Shown: piece after piece, positions 1 to 10,900 of the stretch | How the letters are laid out: every line of letters begins with the position of its first letter | How positions within the stretch are numbered: the stretch's first letter is position 1 | From: Strigops habroptila | Lineage: Eukaryota > Chordata > Aves > Psittaciformes > Psittacidae | DNA: 64,000 nucleotides | Direction of reading: 5' to 3' | Assembly: GCF_004027225.2 (NCBI RefSeq) | Contig: NC_046360.1 | Coordinates: forward strand, 980,001 to 1,044,000 | The notes under the pieces: generated by a model | What the model saw: the letters and a program-made list of their open reading frames with translations, nothing else | Told to the model about the DNA's origin: nothing | The model's database searches: none | Position numbers and translations under genes: made by a program

Positions 1-3000
1 GCTGGGTGATGTGGGGTGCTGGTGGGTACCCTCACAGCACCAGCCTTATCCAGGCTTTGTGGTGCACCCGGGTGAAGGATGCCGATGGGGGGGCTCTGAG
101 CTGGCAGCACTCTCCCCTCTCCAAGGGTGACATGGACATGCTGAAGGAGAAAAACTCCCCTACAGAACCCCAAACTGGGCTGGCACTGTTTGTATGTCAG
201 CAGCTTGGCATAGGGCACAGCAGCCTTCCTCCCCCCAGGCACCATCCCTCACAGTGGCACACAGCAAAGCTCTTGTGCTGAGAGCAGGTAAATGTGGCTA
301 AAATACAGGGGCAAAGAGAATAACTCTTATTCTCCTACTCCAGACTATAAACTGCCACAGTCCTAAACTCGACTGACCTGGCCATTGGTTACTTGTCTCT
401 GGTGCATTCAGAGTGGGCAGGGAACAGGCATTTCCCACCCTGTGCCATACACCCACAGTATTTATCACTGTCCAGAGGTGATGGATGGCTTGTTCTCACC
501 ATCAGCATTGCTCTCCTCCTGCTTCAAGGGCAAACAGTTCTCTGGACTCAGCCTGAAAAGCTCCAGCCCGAGCATCATTTTCCTCAAGTTTGCTGTTAAA
601 GGATGTGCAAAGCCATTCCAAGTGACAGAGCAATTTCCTTCGTGTCCTGCAAAGCAAAAGGCAAAAAAAATAGAAGTCAGTGTATTACACACAAACCTGT
701 ATTCCTCCTGCAAGTTTAAATAGTAACAGCTTAATGTTAAGCAAACCCACCGCTGTAGTAATTCCACATCAAAGGCTCAGTGTCAAAGGAATCATTTTGC
801 TACAGCCACCAAATAATGAGCAATTTATGTAGCGTTTTGAGATGAGATTAAAACCGAGCTGCAGAGCGACACCTCAGCCCGCCAGCGTGTGTAGGTCAGT
901 CAGCCTTCGGGGGCAGGAGGTGGGGACAATGCTGAGCGGGGCTGGATGCCTGGCACTGGCGCTGGGTGCCCTTCAGGATGTCCCTCCCTCCAAGGCCACT
1001 GTTGTTCCTCCCCAGCGTGCCACCAGCCGAGGGTCCCATTACCTGCAGACTCCCCTCGCCTCGTGCCGCAGGGATGGAGCAGAGTGACAGAGCTGTGATG
1101 CTGCGTGAGGAAGTCATGCTACGATGCTCTTTCTGGTCATCAGCTGCCTTCACCCCTGGATCTGTCCCCTACTCGGTATCTTACCGCCCTGTACCCCATG
1201 TTTCCCATCTCTCCCACAGCACGGACCCGGTTGTGGTTGCACGGCATCTTTTCTCCAGCTGTTTCATATCTCTGGAGGCTCCAGGAGCATCGCCCAACTG
1301 GTCCCAGTTTCATCTAGGAAGCAATTGCCGGCAGGGCCAGCACTCAGGATCAGGTCCCATAAGTCATCAGTTCTGGGTGCAATTACACGTGGTTTTGGCA
1401 CACACAGCTCTTTAGAGACACAGCAGCATCCAAGTGATCCCCAGTGGTTTCCTCCTCATCCCAGGTCTCACTGATGGCTCCCAGGACACCCAGCACCCAT
1501 CCTGCTCCCATCAGCATCACACACAGGGCAGGAGCCACACGGGCAGAACCTCCTGCCCAAGCGGAACATCTCCCTCTGCAGCCCTTCCCTGTGATGCCTC
1601 CCTGGAGCACGGAGCAGCAGCTTTGGAGCTGGGAAGGGTCAGGATGCAACCACCCCCAGCACACGTACCTGGCTGCGGTGCACAGCCCTGTGTGTGCCAG
1701 GGTGGTGGTGCTGAGACACTGGAGAGCTACAAAACACATTGCTTTTGGCTTCCAGAAATAGCAGAGAATGATTAGAAAGGCCAATTTTAAACTAATTAGA
1801 GGTAATTTCTTCAGTTGCTGTCTTCTTGCATGAGTCACACATGGCAAAAGGGAGACCTGGAGGCACAGGGAATGTCACCTTGTGCCTGCCCGGCTGTCTG
1901 CAGCACGGAGCCGCCGGGGATCCGGGAATTGCTGGGAATTGCTGACAGCCTCCAGGCAGCCAAGCAAACTGCTGATGTGAGCCCCCAGCCGGGCTCTGGC
2001 GTTCATCTGTGACAAGGAAAATGCTTCTCACTGCGAGGCTTTGGTTTAAATTAGAAACGAATGGGATGAATCCCAGAAGCAAACTAAAACGCTGACAACT
2101 GCCCAGTTTGAGTTTCTGAGCCGGCGCTGCACTGTGGCTGTCCCGGAGGGTCCAACGGGCATGTGGAACTGGTGCATGTTTCCCAGTTAAGCAAATTACT
2201 TAGAATCACAGAATCCCAGACTGGTTTGGGTAGGAAGGGACCTTAAAGCTCATCCACTTCCAACCCCCAGCCCCAGGCAGGGACATCTTCCACTAGAGCA
2301 GGTTTCCACTGATGGAAAAGAGAGATTTGTTTATCAGCTGTATAATTTTGCCACAAACCTCCGTCTGAACAAGTTTGGATCTCTTCTAGGCAGGAAGGTT
2401 GAGGCTGGAAAAAGAGCTTTTTGTGAGTGCAGAGAGATGGAGGTGGCGGGGAGAGCACTCAGCTCACTGCAGGGAGAGGAAGGACAAGAAGAGGCTCACG
2501 TCAAAGAAGCAAGTATTTTATTGTGTAAAACCCAAGCAGACATCTGAAGACAGCCTCCCACTGCCACCTGCCTGCAGCCCCCGCAGCCCAGTGGTGTGTG
2601 CCCAGGTGCCCCAGAGAGGCAGGAGCTGTGAAAGCACCTGTGGATCTGTCTTCAAATATCTATGGAATTATTAAAGCTCCAGAGCTTGGTGGGTGTCACA
2701 CCAAGAACCAAATGCATCCTTCTGCTGGTTTCTGATCAGTGCTACATGGGATGATTCCTCCTGGGTTACAAAGGAGGGGCTTTGGTGTTTCTCCAGCTCT
2801 AGAGCGGGGCCTTCCCCCAGCATGTTATCAGGCATCTATGGCAGCCGCTGGGCCTCAACGACAGCACCAACTCCTGAGTCAAATAACTGCAGGAGAACAA
2901 GAAAGTCCTTTGTCCCCGCGGCTGGCCCTGAGCAAAGCAGTGGTGATGGGGAATGGGGCAGGAGCAGAAAGAAACCATGTCTAAACCCCAAAAAAGTCTT

Positions 3001-3206
3001 GTAATCTGTAAAAGCATCCCATGATTTCCAGTCTCTGTGTAAGTGATGTGTTTCCTACCGGGGCTCTTCCAAAGGAGCAGGGAAGCACTTTGCTGGGTCA
3101 CAGCCCCTCGCTCAGTGCAGCACCAAGGCCGTTGCAGCTTCTTGAAACCAAGTCTGGAGCAAGTGGGATGTTTCATTATGCAAATTGTGCTTCCTGGAAA
3201 GAAATG
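1..3206. other. 3' flank of MYO18B, no second gene recognised
   Basis: Apart from a CR1 fragment (2202-2305) and the second AATAAA (2517-2522) I see no repeat family, RNA gene or coding exon. Open frames here are short and lack splice-site or homology support. In human the next gene past MYO18B is SEZ6L; none of its exons is recognised here. Confidence 0.6.
2202..2305 (-). mobile_element. CR1-type LINE 3' fragment
   Basis: AGAATCACAGAATCCC terminal repeat, GACTGGTTTGGG, GGAAGGGACCTTAAAG, a degenerated CCAGCCCCAGGCAGG core and CACTAGAGCAGGTT; then similarity ends. Confidence 0.85.
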
Positions 3207-3207
3207 T

Positions 3208-3213
3208 TTTATT
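3208..3213 (-). terminator. MYO18B: Candidate poly(A) signal AATAAA for MYO18B
   Basis: First perfect AATAAA on the gene strand after the stop, about 450 nt downstream. A second lies at 2517-2522. Neither has been shown to be used; the 3' UTR end is therefore only a guess. Confidence 0.35.
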
Positions 3214-3662
3214 AACATGTGCACCCGTCTTGTGTTGGCTTAGCCAATTTGGGCACAGCTTGACACCCAATAAGTTAGTCTAAAGGCAATGGGTTTACAA
3301 AATGTTTTCCTAATCTATTTTAAACACTTAATTACAGTTGTGGCGCGTTCATTAGGGACTTTGCTTTCAAACCTGCATCGCAGTAATAAATCCCAATTCT
3401 TGCAGTGTCAGTTGCAATACAGGGATTGGATCCAAGGGCCTGGCTGAGGCAGTTGCTAACTGGGGGAAGCCCACATGAGCTGGGGGGGTGACCTCCGCCA
3501 CCCAGCCAAAGCCAATTTCACATTAACCAAACGAGCATGGGCACTGGGAGGGGAGTCTGGGAGGACCTGTCTGCCCGGAGGCATGGTAGGAGCTGGGGGG
3601 ACACTATTTTTGGGGAACTCAGTGGACTTGGGGCTGGTGGTGGGGTGAGCTCTGGGATTACC

Positions 3663-4968
3663 TTAGTCTTTTCCCAGGTACTTCCTCATGATGCTGTTGA
3701 CATCATCTTCCTTCCCTTCTGCCTCTGCCCGGCGGCTTGCCCCGCTGCTCTGGGTGCTGGCTTTGCTGCTGCATCCCTCTCCATCCCCTCTCTGCGGCTG
3801 CGGCCGGCGCTTGATGCTGTCGATGCTCCGGGAGGATTGGTGGGAGCCAGAGGATGAGGAGGCGTCAGAGAGGTTCCCGGGGTCCTCCCGTGGGGCTGGG
3901 CTGCGCTTGGCCATGCCCTTTGTCTCAGAGGATGCCGAGGTGCCTGCTATGGCCTCGTCCTCGAAGCGCACGGTGAGGGGCCGGTGTCCGTCCCTTCTGT
4001 CCCTCCCGGGCTTGGCCAGGCTGCTGGTGGAGCGGGACTTGCGAATGGCCGGGAGGAAGTCATCGAAGTCAACATTGGTTCTGCGCTCGTAGTTGAGGGT
4101 GGGGATTCGCCAGCTGAAGGGGTCACTCCCCTTCCCCTCATCCAGCCTGTCGCTGGAGGGTGGGCTCAGCAGCTCCGCAGAGCCCGTTCCCACCTCCACA
4201 TCTTCCAGCGACGGCTCCAGGTAGCTCCTCCAGGAGCTCGGCCTCAACGTTCCCAGCACCTCCATCCCCGCAGCAGGAGAGCTCGGCCGGCGGCCGGACC
4301 CGTCCAGGCTCTGCAGGAGGGAGTCGTAGGAGCCGAACTTGGATGCTCTTTTCAGCGCCGGCGAGCGCGCCGGCTCCGAGGCCATGCTCCGCAGGCTGCA
4401 GGAGCGCACGAGGCCAGCGCCTGCTCCTTCCCCTTCTTCCCCTGGCTCATTCCCATCCAGCTTCCCCAGGGAATCCTCCGCTGCTGTGGGGAAAGCCCTG
4501 CAGCGCCGCAGGGCCGCGGCACCCGTGGTGCGGTAAATGGGCAAGGGAGAGGTGTCACCCAGCACAGGGTGCCCCGGCTCCCGCTCCACTCCGCGCTGCC
4601 GCCGCAGCTCCTCCACATACTCGGAGAGGGCGGCCGATGAGCTGGGCACTGGCATTGCCCCTGGAGAGAGCCTCCCCTTCCTCCTCCTGCTTGGCACTGT
4701 TGGAGACAGCGGGCTGGGGAACCTCCCATCCGGGGCAGGGGACCCCCCCCGCCGCAGCACCAATGGGGACGTCTCTCCCATCCTGTCCACAGGCTTCCTG
4801 AGGCTCTCCAGCTCCTCTTCATTTGCTAGAGGTTTTCCATATTCCCATCTTCTAGCCCCGAGCAGGGGACTCGCCATCCTTCCCACATCCGCAGCATCCA
4901 CGGACCTGGCAGCGCTCTGGGAAGAAGCCGGCCGGCTCGGTGCGGGTTCCTTGGTGTCTCTGCTCAGC
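3663..4968 (-). CDS. MYO18B: MYO18B visible exon 40, terminal coding exon (residues 2025-2459 and stop)
   Basis: 1,306 bp; acceptor TTGTTTAG, first full codons [10 protein letters not shown], ends RKYLGKD then TAA (3663-3665). Ser/Pro/Arg-rich and predicted disordered, with short conserved modules: [90 protein letters not shown] and [10 protein letters not shown]. These modules in this order identify the MYO18B C-terminus. A Met codon upstream at 4974-4976 lies in the intron and is not a start. Functions of the modules are unknown to me. Confidence 0.95.
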
Positions 4969-7900
4969 CTAAACAACAGATATTGGCATTAGTTTAAGCC
5001 GTGGGATTTCCAGTGTCATTCAGCAAGGACAGGGCTGAGCAGCGAAAAGCCAGTCCTGGCATGGCAGTCCCAGAATGAACTGCTGCTGCATCAAGCGTTG
5101 GGCAATGCCCAAAGATTTTATCTTAAATAACTCTAGGTCAGCCGAGCCGGCACGGCCAAGCTCAGCTCTGCCAAACACATACCTCAAATGTCCTTTTTCC
5201 TTGACAGATTGTAGTAATATGTGGGATTTATTTTAGTTCTGTCAAAGCCAAAGATTATTCACTAAAATTTTATGAAAGCAGCTCGCTGAGCACCCTAAAT
5301 GCATCTAAATGTTATTGCAGGGCATGTTTCACCCAGGCTGCTGTGACTGTGGGTTGCAGGAGCCAGATAACGCTTGAGCAGGGGCTGCTTATTGAATTGG
5401 GACTGACAGAAGTGAGGTGTGGGGATGGGACCTCACTATCAAACAAGGGCTGGTGCAGGAACCCTGTGGGCTCACCAAAGAGGAGCCACATGGGTCACCA
5501 TCACAGCAGACACTGTCCGCAGAACATGAGGAAGGGAAATGAAAAAGGGAAGAGGGAAAAGGGAAAAGGGAAAGGGAAAAGGGAAAGGATAAAGGGAAAG
5601 GATAAAGGGAAAGGGAAAGGACAAAGGGAAAGGACAAAGGGAAAGGATAAAGGGAAAGGGAAAGGATAAAGGGAAAGGGAAAGGATAAAGGGAAAGGGAA
5701 AGGATAAAGGGAAAGGGAAAGGGAAAGAATAAAAGGAAAGGGAAAGGATAAAGGGAAAGGGAAAGGATAAAGGGAAAGGCAAAGGATAAAGGGAAAGGAT
5801 AAAGGGAAAGGGAAAGGATAAAGGGAAAGGATAAAGGGAAAGGATAAAGGGAAAGGGAAAGGATAAAGGGAAAGGGAAAGGGAAAGAATAAAGGGAAAGG
5901 GAAAGGATAAAGGGAAAGGGAAAGGATAAAGGGAAAGAATAAAGGGAAAGGGAAAGGATAAAGGGAAAGGCAAAGGATAAAGCGAAAGGATAAAGGGAAA
6001 GGGAAAGGATAAAGGGAAAGAATAAAGGGAAAGGGAAAGGATAAAGGGAAAGGCAAAGGATAAAGGGAAAGGATAAAGGGAAAGGGAAAGGATAAAGGGA
6101 AAGGATAAAGGGAAAGGGAAAGGATAAAGGGAAAGGATAAAGGGAAAGGGAAAGGATAAAGGGAAAGGGAAAGGATAAAGGGAAAGGGAAAGGATAAATG
6201 GAAAGAATAAAGGGAAAGGGAAAGGATAAAGGGAAAGGATAAAGGGAAAGGGAAAGGATAAAGGGAAAGGATAAAGGGAAAGGGAAAGGATAAAGGGAAA
6301 GAATAAAGGGAAAGGGAAAGGATAAAGGGAAAGGATAAAGGGAAAGGGAAAGGATAAAGGGAAAGGATAAAGGGAAAGGGAAAGGATAAAGGGAAAGGAT
6401 AAAGGGAAAGGGAAAGGATAAAGGGAAAGGATAAAGGGAAAAGGAAAGGATAAAGGGAAAGGGAAAGGATAAAGGGAAAGGATAAAGGGAAAAGGAAAGG
6501 GTAAAGGGAAAGGATAAAGGGAAAGGGTAAAGGGAAAGGGAAAGGGTAAAGGGAAAGGGAAAGGGTAAAGGGAAAGGGAAAGGGTAAATGGAAAAGGAAA
6601 GGGTAAAGGGAAAGGGAAAGGGTAAAGGGAAAGGGAAAGGGTAAAGGGAAAAGGAAAGGGTAAAGGGAAAGGGAAAGGATAAAGGGAAAGGGAAAGAATA
6701 AAGGGAAAGGGAAAGGATAAAGAGAAAGGGAAAGAGAAAAAATAAAGGGAAAGGGAAAGAGAAAAAATAAAGGGAAAGAGAAAGAGAAAAAATAAAGGGA
6801 AAGAGAAAGAATAAAGGGAAAGAATAAAGGGAAAGAATAAAGGGAAAGGGAAAGAATAAAGCCGCTTGCCAGTGGGACAGGAGCAGGCACCCTGTGCCAT
6901 GGGGTTAGACAAAGGCTGTGCCCAGTGCTGGCAGCTGCTGGCCCTGCAGAAGGATTATCCCCACTCACTGATACTCTGGCATTGCTCAGCCAAGAGGGAC
7001 CGGGAACCGGCTGCTGGGACATGAATTTCTGAGAAAGGAGGGAGCAGGGAAAAGGAGAGTGAAAGGTAGGGTAAAGCATCAGGATCTAAATATAAATACA
7101 TCCTGGGAGGCCAGCAGGCTTCGAGGTGCGGGAGCAGTGGTCAAGTACTACATTGCAGTAATGAAGCATCTTGCCCCGGGAATGCTGGCGTTGCCATGGG
7201 AACAGGGTGAGAGCGGATAATCTCGCCACCGCCGGACCCGCTCGGCCCCTCTGCTGACCCGTGAAATAATTTACATGCCGAGATGGGCTGAAGACAGACT
7301 CCAGGGCTGGGAAACGGGAGTGACTGCAGCAGGGATGGGGGAATGGAGCAGCCTCAGGGCCCTGGCACCCGCTGGCACAGCCAGCATGGAGATGCTCACC
7401 TTGCCCCGGTGCTCCCACCATGCCCTGTGCCCACAGCTCATGAAACCAGCCCAGACTGTGGGATTATTCACTGCAAAATGAATTAACCAGAAATTCCACC
7501 TCTCTGAAACACAGCAAGCTCCAGACCTACCCCGAGAAGCATCGCAGCTGATTAATAGTGGGAGACATTTCAATAATGCTGGTTCTTAGGATCCTAAATT
7601 GCATCTTACCTAAATAGCTGGTGTAATCCTTCCCATTTGTACAGAATTTGTACAGAAATTGCTCCAAACACTCTCTATGTTTACAAATAACATTGTAAGC
7701 TGCCTGCTGCATAACCAGCTTTCATAAATTAAACAGCCAGCTTTCATATTTGCCTTTGGTTTTTAGGACTGAGATAAGAGTGAGCTGGAGAGGTAAGAAA
7801 CACTAATGGACTGTGAACATGGAGGGTTCATACGCTGCTATTTATCGCCCTGTTCAGCATGATGAACAGTTACTATTTTTATGAAAATCTTTAGAGCCTG

Positions 7901-10900
7901 AAAGGGGAAAAGCTGCAAACATGGGATTGTTCCCCCAGCTCCCATGTTTCGTATGAGTCTGACCCTGCAGTCCCCAAGATCCACACAGGGACCTCTTGAA
8001 GCATCTCCTGCCCATACTCTCTATGCCCTGCTTTTCAGCAGAAGAACTGAAGCCCAAAACCAGCTTTGTCTCTCCCCACAGTTCCTATTAGCTGCATTCA
8101 TTAAGCAAAACCTACCATGGAAAGGGCCAATTCCCCCCGGGAAGCCACATCTCTCCACACACGGCTCATCGGCCCATGGTCGGTGCGTGCGGTGCCAGCG
8201 CCGGTGGGCTGGTGCCAAGGTCATGGTGTTTTAGCTCAGAGCAGCATCAGCTGCCTGGCAAGTGCACGCGGGTCTGATTGAATTTTAAATGAAAATGCAA
8301 ATCCTCCCCAGAGTTTAGATGAGCAGCAAAAGGCACCGTGTGATGGGGAAACGCTGCAGGGATTTCACTGCTTTTGATGCTTCTCCTCTCGCCTTCCAGC
8401 ATCTAAAGTGCTCAGGTCCTTCCAGCAAAACCTGTTATTGCTTCTCCTTCTAAGAAGCCAAAACCTGCTTATAGAGACCCTCCGATGGTGGCTCCAAGCT
8501 GTAGCCCACCCCGGCACCAGCCCTGCCATGGGCACACCAAAATCACACCTTCATTTCTGCATAAGGAGCCTGAGGACCACAAGGTAGTTTCTCCCATCAA
8601 CAGGTTTCTGATGGAACAAGCCCAGAGGAAGGAGCTGGTGCGCTGCTGCATCCCACCAGGCTGCTGTGTCCCCTGTCACCAGTCGAGCTTTGACACCGTG
8701 ACTGCACCCACACCACTGTACCAGCACATCATCCAAAGAAAAAACACCCCAAAACCATAGCTGATCTTCTCTTGGCCATCCTCAAGCCTCCTCACAAGGC
8801 ACGGCACAATGTGAGATGGTCCCATCCCATCCCACAGCATCCGAGCAGACTCGGAAGGCATCTGTAAGCCAAACGGAGTTCTGCAATATGCCATTCACAC
8901 CAAAGCAAATGACATACAACAATAATTAGTGCAGATTACACAGCAATTAACATGATTACAATTATGCTAGTTGAAATAATTTATACAATAAAATCCACAC
9001 ATGCGATGCAACACATGACCAGGGATGAAAGTCTGGCTCGGATGCTTTTCCTGGGAGCTCATAAATAAAGCTGAGACAACTCCATTTCAGGGAGAGGAGA
9101 GAGACTGGCCTAATTTCTGTCAGAAGAGGATTCTCTTGTCACGCTGTCATCTACACAAGTACTCCCAGTTTCCCGATATAATAATTTGCTTTTGACACCA
9201 TAATGTTTAAAAATAAACGTGTTGGATCCCCACCAGCCTTGGGCCCTGGGGTCCTGATTTTGAGAACTGAAGAAGGGGAAGGATGCTGGGATGATGCTGC
9301 GGGATGCGGGAGCCGAGAGGCAGGGCCCTGTGCTGCAGGTCTGCTCCCTGCCTGCACCTCAGGGGCAGCCCTTCTATCACAACGCAACCTCAGCCTGCCT
9401 GGTGAGGGGCAGAGAAAATGCATAAAGTTTTGCATTGGCTTCTTAATAAAAAATAAGAGATAGTTTGTTCCAGCTCTGCAATGTGTCATATTTTTGGAGG
9501 CTTAGCCCTGCTGGCCAGTGTCTTGTACACACATTTAAATAGCAGAAAGTTAAAGGAAACGTTAATCAAATCTCTCATTCCCGTACACCACACTGATGAT
9601 AACAGCCTGCTATGCATTCCTCTAGCTTCTGGCAGCTGTTTGTTCAGCAAATATCCCATATGTAGTGCTGGGAAGATTCATTTTTCATTTCTGGATGCTT
9701 GTGTAAGACAAAGGAATCTTAATAAGGAAGAGCTTGTTTCCCTGATCTCAGTTTTATTACTTTACCAGTCTCCGTGTCTGTTTGCATTTCATACAGCCGC
9801 CTCTCCAATATTTCCATCTTAGATTAGCTGAAGCCAAACACAGCCACCGCACCAGCATTTGCAATTCGCCTTTTCATCACCCCCAGGACAGAGACGGATT
9901 GTCACAAGATTTCCAGGTCTAGGTACACATTACCTCTCACAGTGGCCACGGTCAGCCCAGCCTACATAGAATCATAGAATCCCAGCCTGGTTTGGGTTGA
10001 AGGGACCTTAAAGCTCATCCAGTTCCAACCCCCTGCCACGGGCAGGGACACCTTCCATTAGACCACAAGGACCTCACAGCCCACCCCAGCACCCATCAGC
10101 AAAGCAACTCCTAAGTACTACTTAGGAGTCTTTGGTCCAACTGTGGCTGCCCCATCCCCGGCAGTGTTCAAGGCCAGGCTAGACGGGGCTTGGAGCAACC
10201 TGGTAGTACTTAGGAATTGCTTTACTGGTGGGTGCTGGGGTGCGCTGTGAGATCCCAGAGAGCTCTCAGGGCTCCCACCCATCACTTCCCAGCAGGTCCC
10301 TGCCCAGCTGCTCTTAATCTCTGCCTTGTATCTGCAATGGGCCACTTCCAACTGCTCCAGCACAGCCAAGGTGTCCGCTGCCAGGGGACTTGCTCCTCAG
10401 ACAATTAATTCTGGCAACTATTTTACTGTCCAAATGGTGGATGTGGTGAGGACAGATCACACCAGAACTGAAGCAGGGAGCTTAATACTAATGGCTGCAG
10501 TGCAATGGCAATCTGCAACCCCCCAGACCGTCAGCCTGGAGCATCTATCTACAGACCTGCATGCAAACAGGGTGCTACAGTGAGCTGTGCCAAGCATCAG
10601 TCCAGCTCCTGCCCTGGTGCTGAGGGAATGGGGGGAAAAAATGGGAAAATAGTGATGAATGTCCCGATGCACCGTCCCTCTGCATCAGGGCACAAACACA
10701 ATGAACCAGCTTCTCTGTGCACTCTGCAGTGCTGGGGATGGCTGTAAAAACGGGGCTTGTCTGTGGGCTGGAGGGTCCCTGGAGCTCCACAGGAGCCGAG
10801 CTGAGGCAGTTTGGCCATACAAGTACTTGGGCCACTCTCCAGCTCCCTCGCAGCCCATTAGCATTACCGTCAGAAATTAACATATTTTATATTAGAACTG

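Noticed and set aside
1..3662. Neighbouring gene exons in the 3' flank
   Set aside because: Only short open frames with no splice-site support or recognisable protein similarity.
4974..4976. Met codon just upstream of the terminal exon as a separate gene start
   Set aside because: It lies on the intron side of the TTTAG acceptor, and the exon joins in frame to exon 39.
5389..7079. Two long minus-strand open frames (507 and 535 residues) of [14 protein letters not shown] type
   Set aside because: They are translations of the purine array read on the pyrimidine strand. Several frames are open at once because the repeat lacks stops on that strand; no splice sites or homology support them.
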